In this document: positions 1 through 6,685 of the stretch, piece after piece
How the letters are laid out: each line of letters starts with the position of its first letter
Position numbering within the stretch: the stretch's first letter is position 1
Source: Acidobacteriota bacterium
GTDB lineage: Bacteria; Acidobacteriota; Blastocatellia; Pyrinomonadales; Pyrinomonadaceae
Direction of reading: 5' to 3'
Assembly (NCBI GenBank): GCA_020200135.1
Contig: JAIVJI010000109.1
Location: 1 to 32,770 of the forward strand
DNA length: 32,770 nt
Program-made: the position numbers and the translations under genes
Notes under the pieces: model-generated
Seen by the model: only the letters and a program-made list of their open reading frames with translations
Databases searched by the model: none
Told to the model about the DNA's origin: nothing

Positions 1-303
1 GTTGCACGTCAACACGCACAGGGCATGGCGCGCGACGGCTACTTCAACCACCGCGACCGCGGCGGGAAAGACGTGACGGCCCGCGCGAAGGAGGTCGGTC
101 TCACAGATTGGAAGGCGCTCACCGAGAACATCGCGTATAACCAGGGCTTCGACGACCCGACGGGGTTCGCCGTCGAGCGCTGGATGATCTCGCAGAAGCA
201 CCGCGAGAACATCCTCAACCGCGAGTTCACGCACGCCGGGGTCGGCATCGCGCGCACGAACGACGGCACGTACTACTTCACGCAGGTCTTGATGAAGCGC
301 TGA
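1..303 (+). CDS. CAP-domain (SCP/PR-1-like) extracellular protein, C-terminal part
   Basis: The gene enters from the left edge; only its last 100 residues are here, and the frame is open from base 1. The visible part reads VARQHAQGMARDGYFNH, then a GWxALxENIAYNQG-like stretch, then HRENILNREFTHAGVGIA near the end. This is the usual order of CAP-domain signatures in bacterial YkwD-like secreted proteins: a helix with QxxAxxMA, a GEN-like turn, HRxNIL, and a final beta strand ending in a Y-F-T-Q-V type strand. Such proteins are normally exported; their biochemical role in bacteria is mostly unknown. The N-terminus, including any signal peptide, lies outside the window. The stop at 301-303 is followed by about 90 bases without a gene, then the promoter of the next gene. 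Confidence 0.88.
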   Translation, partial: VARQHAQGMARDGYFNHRDRGGKDVTARAKEVGLTDWKALTENIAYNQGFDDPTGFAVERWMISQKHRENILNREFTHAGVGIARTNDGTYYFTQVLMKR

Positions 304-372
304 CCGGACTCTCGCAAGCCCTCCCCACCGCCCGACTTCCCGCCTCCCCGACGCGCAGCTCGTCCCGCCGTC

Positions 373-402
373 TTTACGTGGCCGGTGCACCTCTCTTATG
401 CT
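373..402 (+). promoter_or_regulatory. sigma70-type promoter of the small DUF4177-like gene
   Basis: TTTACG (373-378) and TATGCT (397-402) are 18 bases apart. The expected transcription start, about seven bases after the -10 box, coincides with the ATG at 410, so the transcript would be leaderless. An upstream ATG at 398 lies inside the -10 box, which argues against using it as the start. The same TATGCT hexamer occurs in front of the FKBP gene. Confidence 0.45.
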
Positions 403-409
403 GCGGCGC

Positions 410-619
410 ATGAGAAAGAGAATTCTGCTCGCCGCACTTCTGCTGGGCTGTCTCTTCTGCGTCGGGTTCGCGCGACAGGCGCGCGAGCGCGCGAAGTGGG
501 AGTACAAGATGGCCTGCGGCCGCCCCAACCTTACCCAGCTCGGCGAGGAGGGCTGGGAGCTGGCGACCGCCACGCAGGACGGCAACGTCGTCTGCCTCTA
601 CTTCAAGCGGCCGAAGTAG
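410..619 (+). CDS. small exported DUF4177-like protein
   Basis: Protein of 69 residues. It starts MRKRILLAALLLGCLFC, a basic end plus hydrophobic run typical of a signal peptide, possibly a lipoprotein signal although the cysteine context is not a clean lipobox. The mature part contains WEYK, then LTQLGEEGWELATA, then a closing FKRPK. That W/Y-E-Y-K ... LGxEGWEL ... FKRP order is the pattern of the small DUF4177 family, whose function is unknown. I chose the ATG at 410 over the one at 398 because the latter is inside a good -10 hexamer; no Shine-Dalgarno sequence precedes either. The gene ends 20 bases before the convergent racemase stop. Confidence 0.7.
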   Translation: MRKRILLAALLLGCLFCVGFARQARERAKWEYKMACGRPNLTQLGEEGWELATATQDGNVVCLYFKRPK

Positions 620-638
620 CGGGGCGCCCGGCGCCGGC

Positions 639-1334
639 TCACGAAAACATCTCGGCCACCGCGCGCTCGGCGTGAACCCTCGCCGTGTCGAGGAAGGGTA
701 TGCCGCGCCCGGCCGGGTCGCGCAGGATGAGCGGCAGCTCCGTCCCGCCGAGGACGACGCCCTCGACGTCTTCGCGCTCCCTCAGACGGTCAATCACCGC
801 GAGGAGCCCCTCGCGCGTCTCCGGCAGGAAGACGCCTTCGATGAACTCGCCCATGTACTTCTCGTGGACGTAAGTCTGATCGGCCTCGTCCGGCGTGACG
901 ACCTCGACGCCGCCGCGCGCGAAGACACGGTGGTAGACGCCGCCCTGCATCGTGAAGCGCGTCCCGAGCAACCCCACCTTCCCGAGCCCGAGCGCGAGGG
1001 CCGCGTCGAGCGCCGCGCCGATGATGCTCAGGAGCGGGACGGGCGAGCGCCGCTGAAGCTCGTCGAAGATGAGGTGCGGGGTGTTCGACGCGAGCAGCGC
1101 GAAGTCCGCGCCGGCGTCGGCCAGACGTTGCAGCTCGCCCAGCAGGTACTCGGCGAGTCGGTCGAGCCGGCCCGCTTCGATGAGGCCCCGCATCCGGTTC
1201 ATGTCGATGCTGTTGATGACGAGCGGCGGGTAGCTGCCGTCCGTCACGCGCGCGCGGTACATGGCGACGATCAGTCTGTAATACTCGATGGTCGATTCCG
1301 GCGCGATGCCGCCGACGATTCCCAGCCTCTTCAT
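639..1334 (-). CDS. aspartate/glutamate racemase-family protein without cysteine
   Basis: Protein of 231 residues, the normal length for the Asp/Glu racemase superfamily. It begins MKRLGIVGGIAPEST, the usual first strand and loop, followed by a YPPLVINSIDMNRMRG segment. In characterised cofactor-independent racemases two cysteines act as acid and base, in motifs like CNTAH and GCTE. Here the matching positions read SNTPH (Ser83, codon 1086-1088) and GGTELPL (Gly197, codon 744-746), and the protein has no cysteine at all. The fold and substrate-anchoring N-T and T-E residues are kept. It may therefore use other chemistry, bind rather than racemise, or belong to a subgroup with a different reaction. 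The gene lies 22 bases downstream of truA on the same strand, so co-transcription is likely. Confidence 0.85.
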   Translation of the reverse strand: MKRLGIVGGIAPESTIEYYRLIVAMYRARVTDGSYPPLVINSIDMNRMRGLIEAGRLDRLAEYLLGELQRLADAGADFALLASNTPHLIFDELQRRSPVPLLSIIGAALDAALALGLGKVGLLGTRFTMQGGVYHRVFARGGVEVVTPDEADQTYVHEKYMGEFIEGVFLPETREGLLAVIDRLREREDVEGVVLGGTELPLILRDPAGRGIPFLDTARVHAERAVAEMFS

Positions 1335-1356
1335 CTTCTCAACCTCGCTCGGCCTT

Positions 1357-2148
1357 TCATTCGGCCGCCAGGGGGAAGGCCGGGCGCGGCGGCCCCGGCG
1401 GCGGCTCGCCCTCGTACAGGACGCGTTCGAGGAAGAGCCCCGAGGGCGGCGCCGTCCACGCGGCCGGCTCGCCCGAGTAACGTTCGAGCAGCGCGCCGAA
1501 GCCCTCGCGCGTCAGGTCGCCGCGCCCGACCTCGACGAGCGCGCCGACCAGACGCCTGACCATCTTCCAGAGGAAGTGGCTGGCGCCGACGCGGAAGAGA
1601 ATCAGCCCGCCCTCGACCGAGATTTCGGCGCGCTCGATGGCGACGAGCGTCGAGCGCTGCTCCGAAGGGCTCTCGCAGAAGGAGCTGAAGTCGTGGCGCC
1701 CCGCGAGCAGCCCCGCGGCGGCCGCCATCGCCTTCGCGTCCAGACGGTCGCGCACCCACCAGACGAAGTTCTTGCCGAAGGCCGTCCGCCGCGTGGCGAT
1801 CTGGTAAAGGTAGTAGCGGGCGCGGGCGTCGTGCCGCGCGTGGAAGTCGGGCCGCGCCGCCGCGACGCGCAGGACGTTGACGTCGTGCGGCAGGAGCTTG
1901 TTCAGCCCCGCCTTCAACTGCGAGGGGTCGGGCGCGCGACCCGCGCCCTTCGACTTGAGGTGCGCGACCTGCCGGAGCGCGTGGACGCCCGCGTCGGTGC
2001 GCCCCGAGCCGCCGACCTCCGCGCGCGCGCCCAACACCTGCTCGGCGGCGCGCTGTAGCTCGCCCTGCACCGTCCGCGCGTGCGGCTGCGCCTGCCAGCC
2101 CGCGTAGCGCGTCCCCTCGTACTCGGCCTCCAGCCTCCAGACTCGCAT
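1357..2148 (-). CDS. truA: tRNA pseudouridine(38-40) synthase TruA
   Basis: Protein of 263 residues (E. coli TruA 270), complete. It converts uridines 38-40 of the tRNA anticodon stem to pseudouridine. The catalytic aspartate is Asp52 in GSGRTDAGVHAL, the TruA signature. Other family segments are YEGTRYAGWQAQ at the N-terminus, RARYYLYQI in the middle, HDFSSFC and the FLWKMVRRLVGALVEVGRG helix near the C-terminus. The frame is open upstream, but the first residues of the family align with MRVWRLEAEYEGT, and AGGAG directly abuts this ATG, so I start at 2148. A -10-like ACTATA precedes it and overlaps the promoter of the divergent ATP-grasp gene. The racemase-family gene follows in the same direction. 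Confidence 0.96.
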   Translation of the reverse strand: MRVWRLEAEYEGTRYAGWQAQPHARTVQGELQRAAEQVLGARAEVGGSGRTDAGVHALRQVAHLKSKGAGRAPDPSQLKAGLNKLLPHDVNVLRVAAARPDFHARHDARARYYLYQIATRRTAFGKNFVWWVRDRLDAKAMAAAAGLLAGRHDFSSFCESPSEQRSTLVAIERAEISVEGGLILFRVGASHFLWKMVRRLVGALVEVGRGDLTREGFGALLERYSGEPAAWTAPPSGLFLERVLYEGEPPPGPPRPAFPLAAE

Positions 2149-2154
2149 CTCCTG

Positions 2155-2160
2155 TATAGT
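2155..2160. promoter_or_regulatory. shared -10 box between truA and the ATP-grasp gene
   Basis: The 25-base gap between the two divergent starts contains TATAGT on the plus strand, which reads ACTATA on the minus strand. Either strand is a passable -10 hexamer. The box lies 13 bases before the GTG at 2174 and 6 bases before the truA ATG, so both transcripts would have almost no leader. No clear -35 box was found on either side. Confidence 0.35.
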
Positions 2161-2173
2161 AACCCCGGGCGAC

Positions 2174-3154
2174 GTGAAATCCAGACTGTGGCACATGAAC
2201 GCGGACTTCGAGGTCGAGCTGGCGCACCACGCCGCCGCGCCCGGCCGCCCCTACCGCCGCACGCAATCTTTCGCCGCGCTTAACCGGCGCCTCTCCGCGC
2301 AACTGCTCTGGCTGACGGCGCCCGGCGACGCGCTGCTCGTCGAAGCGCCCTGGCCCGACTCGCTCGCCGGCGAAGCGCGCGGGCGCGGCGTCGAGATGGT
2401 GCCGACCCGCGGGGCGAAGCCTCAAACGGATAGACTCTTCACGCCCTGGGGCTGGACGCCGACCGCGGCCGCCGAGGGCGAGCGCGCGGGCGCGGTCGTG
2501 CGTCCCGTCGCCTTCGACGTGGTCGCGCGCGTCAACTCGAAGCTGTGGAGCCACGCGCTCGAAGTCGAGACGGGCTGGGCGCTCGCGGGCGCACGCGTGG
2601 CGCGCTCGGTCGATGAGTTGTCCGAGGCGGCGGCGCGCGCGTGCCCCGGCGCCGGGGACAAGTGGGTCGTCAAGAGCCCCTACGGGTTCGCCGCGCGCGA
2701 ACGCGTGCTCGGGCGGGGCCCGCGCGTCGGCGGGGCGCAGGGTGCGTGGGCCGAGAGACGCTTCGCGCGCGGCGAGGCGCTCGTCTTCCAGCCGTGGCTC
2801 GAAGTCGTGCGCGAGTACGGCGTCGTCTGCGAGGTGCGGAGCGACGGCTCGCACCGCGTCCACGGCATCAGCGACCTGCGGACGAACGGCGCGGGGACGG
2901 GCACGGGCTACGTGCTCGGCCGCCCGCCCGCCCGCGCGCGCGCGGCGGAGCTTGAAGCGGTCGCCGCGCTCGTTTGCGAGCGGCTGCACGCCGAAGGCTA
3001 CCGGGGCCCCGCCGGCGTGGACGCGCTCGAGCACACGGGGGGCTTGCACCCGCTGCTCGAAGTCAACGCGCGTTACACGATGGGCTTCGTCGCGCTCGCC
3101 GCCGAGCGCGCGCTGGGGCCGTGCGAGCCGGCCTTCTGGAGCACGAAGGCGTAA
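2174..3154 (+). CDS. ATP-grasp-fold protein of unknown function
   Basis: Protein of 326 residues starting at GTG 2174; ATG 2195 is an alternative, but RLWHMNADFE looks like the first strand of the fold. The middle has WVVKSPYGFAARERVLG, which fits the ATP-binding lysine strand of ATP-grasp enzymes. RFARGEALVFQPWLEVVREYGV fits the acidic linker strand, and near the end GVDALEH then LLEVNARYTMG carries the paired acidic/asparagine residues that bind Mg-ATP in the superfamily. ATP-grasp enzymes usually ligate a carboxylate to an amine or thiol. No substrate can be assigned: the neighbours (truA, racemase, FKBP) give no pathway. The assignment rests on motif reading, not on a search. Confidence 0.62.
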   Translation: MKSRLWHMNADFEVELAHHAAAPGRPYRRTQSFAALNRRLSAQLLWLTAPGDALLVEAPWPDSLAGEARGRGVEMVPTRGAKPQTDRLFTPWGWTPTAAAEGERAGAVVRPVAFDVVARVNSKLWSHALEVETGWALAGARVARSVDELSEAAARACPGAGDKWVVKSPYGFAARERVLGRGPRVGGAQGAWAERRFARGEALVFQPWLEVVREYGVVCEVRSDGSHRVHGISDLRTNGAGTGTGYVLGRPPARARAAELEAVAALVCERLHAEGYRGPAGVDALEHTGGLHPLLEVNARYTMGFVALAAERALGPCEPAFWSTKA

Positions 3155-3174
3155 CCGGCCCGGGCGCGCGGCAG

Positions 3175-3203
3175 TTGAGGCCGCGCTCCGTTTCGCTTAT
3201 GCT
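3175..3203 (+). promoter_or_regulatory. sigma70-type promoter of the FKBP gene
   Basis: TTGAGG (3175-3180) and TATGCT (3198-3203) are separated by 17 bases, a good sigma70 arrangement in a very GC-rich background. Transcription would start near 3210 and give a leader of about 72 bases, with AGGAG (3269-3273) just before the TTG start at 3282. Confidence 0.5.
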
Positions 3204-3281
3204 ACGCCGCGTCCGCAGCCGCGCGACCCCGCGCGCGCCTCGGCGCACCCGTAGACCACACCACACACAGGAGACGAGCCA

Positions 3282-3815
3282 TTGCCTCAGAGTCGTAAGC
3301 GACACACGGCCAGAAGAACTCACGCGCCGCGCGCGTTCTCGCCGCAACGGCAGCAGGCGCGCCGGAGCGCCGACAGGCGAAAGCGGGTCATCGCCGCCGT
3401 CATCGTCTTCGCGCTCGTGGCCGCGGGCGCGGCCTACCTGTTCGCGCCGGCGGCGCTGCGCGGCGGCGCGGGCGCGGAGGTGACGACGCCCTCGGGACTG
3501 AAGTACACCGACCTCGTCGTCGGCACGGGCCCGAGCCCTCAGACGGGGCAAACGGCCGTCGTCCACTACACCGGCACGCTCACCAACGGGACGAAGTTCG
3601 ATAGCTCGGTGGACAGGAGCCAGCCCTACGAGTTCAAGCTCGGGCGCGGCGAGGTCATCAAGGGCTGGGACGAGGGCGTGGCGACGATGAAGGTCGGCGG
3701 CAAGCGCCGTCTCGAAGTCCCGGCCGCGCTCGGCTACGGGGCGGCCGGGCGGCCGCCCAAGATTCCGGGCGGCTCGACGCTCCTCTTCGACATCGAGCTA
3801 CTGAACGTCAAATGA
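3282..3815 (+). CDS. membrane-anchored FKBP-type peptidyl-prolyl isomerase
   Basis: Protein of 177 residues. Residues 1-35 are strongly basic, 36-55 form one membrane helix, and about 68-177 form an FKBP domain, so the domain should face the periplasm. It catalyses cis-trans isomerisation of prolyl bonds and would assist folding of exported proteins. FKBP active-site residues are visible: Y96 in VVHYTGTL, F106-D107 in GTKFDSS, V125-I126 and W129 in GEVIKGWDEG, Y152 in LGYGAAG, and F169 in LLFDIELL. The start is TTG with AGGAG nine bases upstream; no ATG fits. It has its own promoter upstream and is followed 34 bases later by the DACNV-like gene on the same strand. Confidence 0.95.
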   Translation: MPQSRKRHTARRTHAPRAFSPQRQQARRSADRRKRVIAAVIVFALVAAGAAYLFAPAALRGGAGAEVTTPSGLKYTDLVVGTGPSPQTGQTAVVHYTGTLTNGTKFDSSVDRSQPYEFKLGRGEVIKGWDEGVATMKVGGKRRLEVPAALGYGAAGRPPKIPGGSTLLFDIELLNVK

Positions 3816-3849
3816 GGCCGGGGCGGAAAAACATGAAGGGCGCCGACCG

Positions 3850-5001
3850 ATGTTGAAGGGGTCTGCATACCCGGCCGCGCGCAAGGTCGCGGAGACGGTC
3901 GAGGCGCACTTCGCGCGCCGCATCGCCGACGCGCGCTCGCGCGGCAAGGAAGATCTCGCCCCGGCGCCCGACGCGGCGGCGGTCGAGGCCGTCATCAACG
4001 CGGCCTTCTGGGCCAGCCTGCGCCGCGAGGAGGGCTACTCGCCCAAAATCTCGCTCGCCTTCCTCCCGCCCGAACAGGCCGAGCCGCCTCTGACTTTCGC
4101 GCAGACGCTCCCGCTCGAGGCGGCCGCGCTGGCGAAGCTCGCGCCCGCGGTCGAGCGCCCCGGCATACACCTCGGCGTCTGGCGCTCGGGCTGCGGCGAG
4201 GAGCTGTGCGTCTGGGGGACGACGCGCACCATCCCGCGCCTCTGCTTCGTGCTCGAAGTCGTCGAGCCCGGCCTGCTCGTCGTCAAGTACCGGCGGGGGC
4301 GCGACCCCGCGAAGTTCGCCAACGTCGCCGTGCTGCGCGGCGACGAGGTCAAGGTGGTTGACGAGGCGGGCGCCTCCGTCCCCGACTGCCCCGGCCTCGT
4401 CACCTCGCTGCTCGGCTTCGGCGTGGGCGCCGCGACGCCGGCCGACTCGGTCAACGTGCTCGTCCAGCTCGCCGTCTCGATGCGCGCGCACGGGCGCGGC
4501 GGGGCGCTTTTGGTCGTCCCGGCCGGCTCGAACGGCTGGCGCGAGTCGGTGCGCTGGCCCGCGCCTTACGCGGTCGAGCCGGCGTTCCCGGAGCTGAGAG
4601 AGTTGACGCGGCGCGGCGCGGCGGAGGCGGACGACCCGGAGTGGCAGGAGGCTCTGCGGAGGGCCGTCGAGGCGGTCGCGGGGCTGACGGCCGTGGACGG
4701 CGCCGCCATCATCAACGAGCACTCGGAGCTGCTGGCCTTCGGCGTCAAGATAACGCGCCACGAGGGCGCGCCGCGCGTCGAGCGCGTGATGCTGACCGAG
4801 CCGGTCGTCGGCTCGGCGGCGGCGGTCGTCGAGACGGCGCAGCTCGGCGGGACGCGCCACCTCTCGGCCGCGCAGTTCGTCCAGGACCAGCACGACTCGC
4901 TCGCCCTGGTGGCTTCGCAGGACGGCCGCTTCACCGTCTTCGCCTGGTCGCCCTGCGAAGACATGGTCCACGCGCACCGCGTCGAGACGCTGCTCCTCTA
5001 G
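3850..5001 (+). CDS. DACNV sensor / diadenylate cyclase-like domain protein
   Basis: Protein of 383 residues, no signal peptide or membrane helix, so cytoplasmic. Residues 1 to about 260 resemble the predicted sensor domain DACNV, often found before diadenylate cyclase (DAC, DisA_N) domains. Residues 270-365 look like a divergent DAC domain: VDGAAIINEHSELLAFGVKI holds the DGA motif (Asp283-Ala285), GGTRHLSAAQF (333-343) matches GTRHRAA, and DSLALVASQDGRFTVFAW (349-366) matches the DAlaiVvSEetG strand. The RHR motif that grips ATP phosphates in known cyclases is RHL here. If active, it would make cyclic di-AMP from ATP; it may instead bind nucleotides without cyclising. It follows the FKBP gene closely and its stop overlaps the convergent serA stop by four bases. 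Family naming is from memory and should be confirmed by a profile search. Confidence 0.65.
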   Translation: MLKGSAYPAARKVAETVEAHFARRIADARSRGKEDLAPAPDAAAVEAVINAAFWASLRREEGYSPKISLAFLPPEQAEPPLTFAQTLPLEAAALAKLAPAVERPGIHLGVWRSGCGEELCVWGTTRTIPRLCFVLEVVEPGLLVVKYRRGRDPAKFANVAVLRGDEVKVVDEAGASVPDCPGLVTSLLGFGVGAATPADSVNVLVQLAVSMRAHGRGGALLVVPAGSNGWRESVRWPAPYAVEPAFPELRELTRRGAAEADDPEWQEALRRAVEAVAGLTAVDGAAIINEHSELLAFGVKITRHEGAPRVERVMLTEPVVGSAAAVVETAQLGGTRHLSAAQFVQDQHDSLALVASQDGRFTVFAWSPCEDMVHAHRVETLLL

Positions 5002-6236
5002 TAGACCACCCTCGTCTTCAGGGTCGCCTTCGCCTCCCGCAAGATTTTGACGGCCTCGCGCGAGAGCGCGGTGTCCACGTCGAGGATGACGTAGCCCAGG
5101 TGGTCGTTGGTCTTGAGGTACTGGCCGAGGATGTTGACGCCGCGCGCCGAGAGCCGCGAGTTGATGTCGGCGAGGACGCCGGGGACGTTGCGGTGGATGT
5201 GGAGGATGCGGTGCGTGCCGTCCTGCGGCGGCAGGGCGACGGCCGGGACGGTGTGCGAGCCGCTGGTGGTGCCGTACTCCAGATATTGGATGAGCTTTGA
5301 AGACACGTCGAGCCCGATGCTCGCCTGCGCCTCCTCGGTCGAGCCGCCGACGTGCGGCGTCAGGATGACGTTCGGCAGGTTCTGCAGGACGCTGCGGAAA
5401 GGGTCGCCGCTCTTCTCGGGCTCTTCGGGGAACACGTCCACGGCCGCGCCGCCCAGCGCGCCGCGCTCGACCTGACGCGCGAGGGCTTCCAAATCCACCA
5501 CGTCGCCGCGGCTGTAGTTGATGAGGAGCGCGCCCGGCCGCATCCGCGCGAGCGCCGCCTCGTCGATGAGGTTGCGGGTCGAGGCCCCGCCGGGGACGTG
5601 GAGCGTGACGACGTGCGACTCGGCGAGCAGCTCGGCGAGGTCGCGCGACTGTCGCGCGTTGCCGTGCGGGAGCTTCGGCACCACGTCGTGGTAGACGACC
5701 TTCATCCCCAGCGCCTCGGCCATCACCGAGACCTGCGAGCCGATGTTGCCGTAGCCGACGATGCCGAGCGTCTTCCCGCGCAGCTCGTAGCTCCCCTGCG
5801 ACTCCTTGAGCCAGACGCCGCGGTGCGCCGCCGCGTTCTTGTCGGGGACGCGGCGGATGAGCATCACGGCGAGCCCGACGACCAGCTCGGCCACCGAGCG
5901 CGTGTTCGAGTAGGGCGCGTTGAAGACGGCCACGCCCGCCGCGGTGGCGGCCTTCAGGTCGACCTGGTTGACGCCGATGCAGAAAGCGCCCACCGCCAAA
6001 AGCCTGTCGGCCGAGGCGAGCACGCGCTCGGTCACCTTCGTCTTCGAGCGTATGCCGAGGATGTGGACGCCCCTGACCGCCTCGGCCAGCTCGTCCTCGC
6101 CGAGCGCCCGCGCGTGACGCTCGACGCCCGCGTAGCCGCCCTTCGTAAACTCCGCGGCCGCCGACCCGCTGACGTTCTCCAGCAGCAGGACCCGCACCTT
6201 GTCTCTCGGGTAAGAGGTCTCTTCGTTCTTCAGCAT
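4998..6236 (-). CDS. serA: D-3-phosphoglycerate dehydrogenase, ACT-domain type
   Basis: Protein of 412 residues (E. coli SerA 410), complete. It oxidises 3-phosphoglycerate with NAD in the first step of serine synthesis. The sequence follows E. coli SerA closely: AVGAFCIGVNQVDL, FNAPYSNTRSVAEL, NAD-binding GYGNIGSQ (161-168), catalytic Arg243 in NYSRGDVV, Glu272 in DVFPEEP, and His295 in TPHVGGSTEEAQ. Residues about 340-412 form the ACT domain, with HIHRNVPGVLADIN, which in E. coli binds serine for feedback inhibition. I use ATG 6236 because it matches family length; a TTG at 6269 with GAGGA five bases upstream is a real alternative. Two copies of a DnaA-box-like sequence lie just upstream. 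Confidence 0.95.
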   Translation of the reverse strand: MLKNEETSYPRDKVRVLLLENVSGSAAAEFTKGGYAGVERHARALGEDELAEAVRGVHILGIRSKTKVTERVLASADRLLAVGAFCIGVNQVDLKAATAAGVAVFNAPYSNTRSVAELVVGLAVMLIRRVPDKNAAAHRGVWLKESQGSYELRGKTLGIVGYGNIGSQVSVMAEALGMKVVYHDVVPKLPHGNARQSRDLAELLAESHVVTLHVPGGASTRNLIDEAALARMRPGALLINYSRGDVVDLEALARQVERGALGGAAVDVFPEEPEKSGDPFRSVLQNLPNVILTPHVGGSTEEAQASIGLDVSSKLIQYLEYGTTSGSHTVPAVALPPQDGTHRILHIHRNVPGVLADINSRLSARGVNILGQYLKTNDHLGYVILDVDTALSREAVKILREAKATLKTRVVY

Positions 6237-6279
6237 AACGTTTCGCGGACGACGGCGATTCTGCCACAAAGAAATCCTC

Positions 6280-6314
6280 TTGTGGAAAAGCGGCGCGCGC
6301 GTTGTGGAAAAGCG
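6280..6314. repeat. two direct 13-bp repeats upstream of serA, DnaA-box-like
   Basis: TTGTGGAAAAGCG occurs at 6280-6292 and again at 6302-6314, so the copies are 22 bases apart, two helical turns. The TGTGGAAAA core differs at one position from the DnaA box TGTGGATAA. The copies lie upstream of serA and just before a remnant gene. They could be an operator for serA, a DnaA-titrating pair or chance. Confidence 0.5.
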
Positions 6315-6348
6315 CGCGGCGGCCCCCGCTTAGCGGCGGCGGCCGGGT

Positions 6349-6669
6349 GTGCCCGTCACGCAGCTCACCTTCCTCCACGAGGCCCAGCAGATGGGCCGCG
6401 GCGTCGTGGTCAATCAGGGCGACCGGCGCGGGCGGCTCGAACTGAACAAGCGCGAGTTCTTCGAGGAGTTTGTCCGCGGGGAGCTGTTCACGCTCTTCTA
6501 CCCCGACTCGGTGAGCCCCGCCCAGCTCGTCGCCGCGCCCGACGCGAACTTCGCGGGCTACAACTTCTGGCCGGGTAAGCTCGAAGAGTTCGGCGGCGAC
6601 TACATCAACGCGGAGATGGTCAAGGCGTTCATCACGTCGGAGGAGTACGTCACGAGGGTCGGGCGGTGA
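6349..6669 (+). pseudogene. DUF4214-module gene remnant with internal deletion
   Basis: An open frame of 106 residues with only a GTG start and no ribosome binding site; a stop lies 16 bases upstream. It resembles the DUF4214 proteins common in this phylum but in pieces. The first part (TQLTFLHEAQQMGRGVVVN, then LELNKREFFEEFVRGELF and LFYPDSVSPAQLV) matches the beginning of the module. The second part (ANFAGYNFWPGKLEEFGGD, then INAEMVKAFITSEEY) matches its end. In the usual module roughly 60-80 residues separate these blocks; here they are directly joined after about residue 61. The upstream N-terminal region of such proteins is also absent. I read this as a decayed or mis-assembled gene. Alignment lengths are from memory of the family. 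Confidence 0.65.
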
Positions 6670-6685
6670 GGCGCGCCGCCTCGGT

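Noticed and set aside
6280..6314. Origin of replication based on DnaA-box-like repeats
   Set aside because: Only two boxes, no A/T-rich unwinding region and no dnaA, dnaN or gyrase genes in the neighbourhood.
3808..6378. Very long minus-strand open frame over the DACNV-like and serA genes
   Set aside because: It is a GC-rich shadow: its translation is Arg/Gly/Ala-rich without any family motif, while the two real genes below it have clear motifs and GC3 bias.
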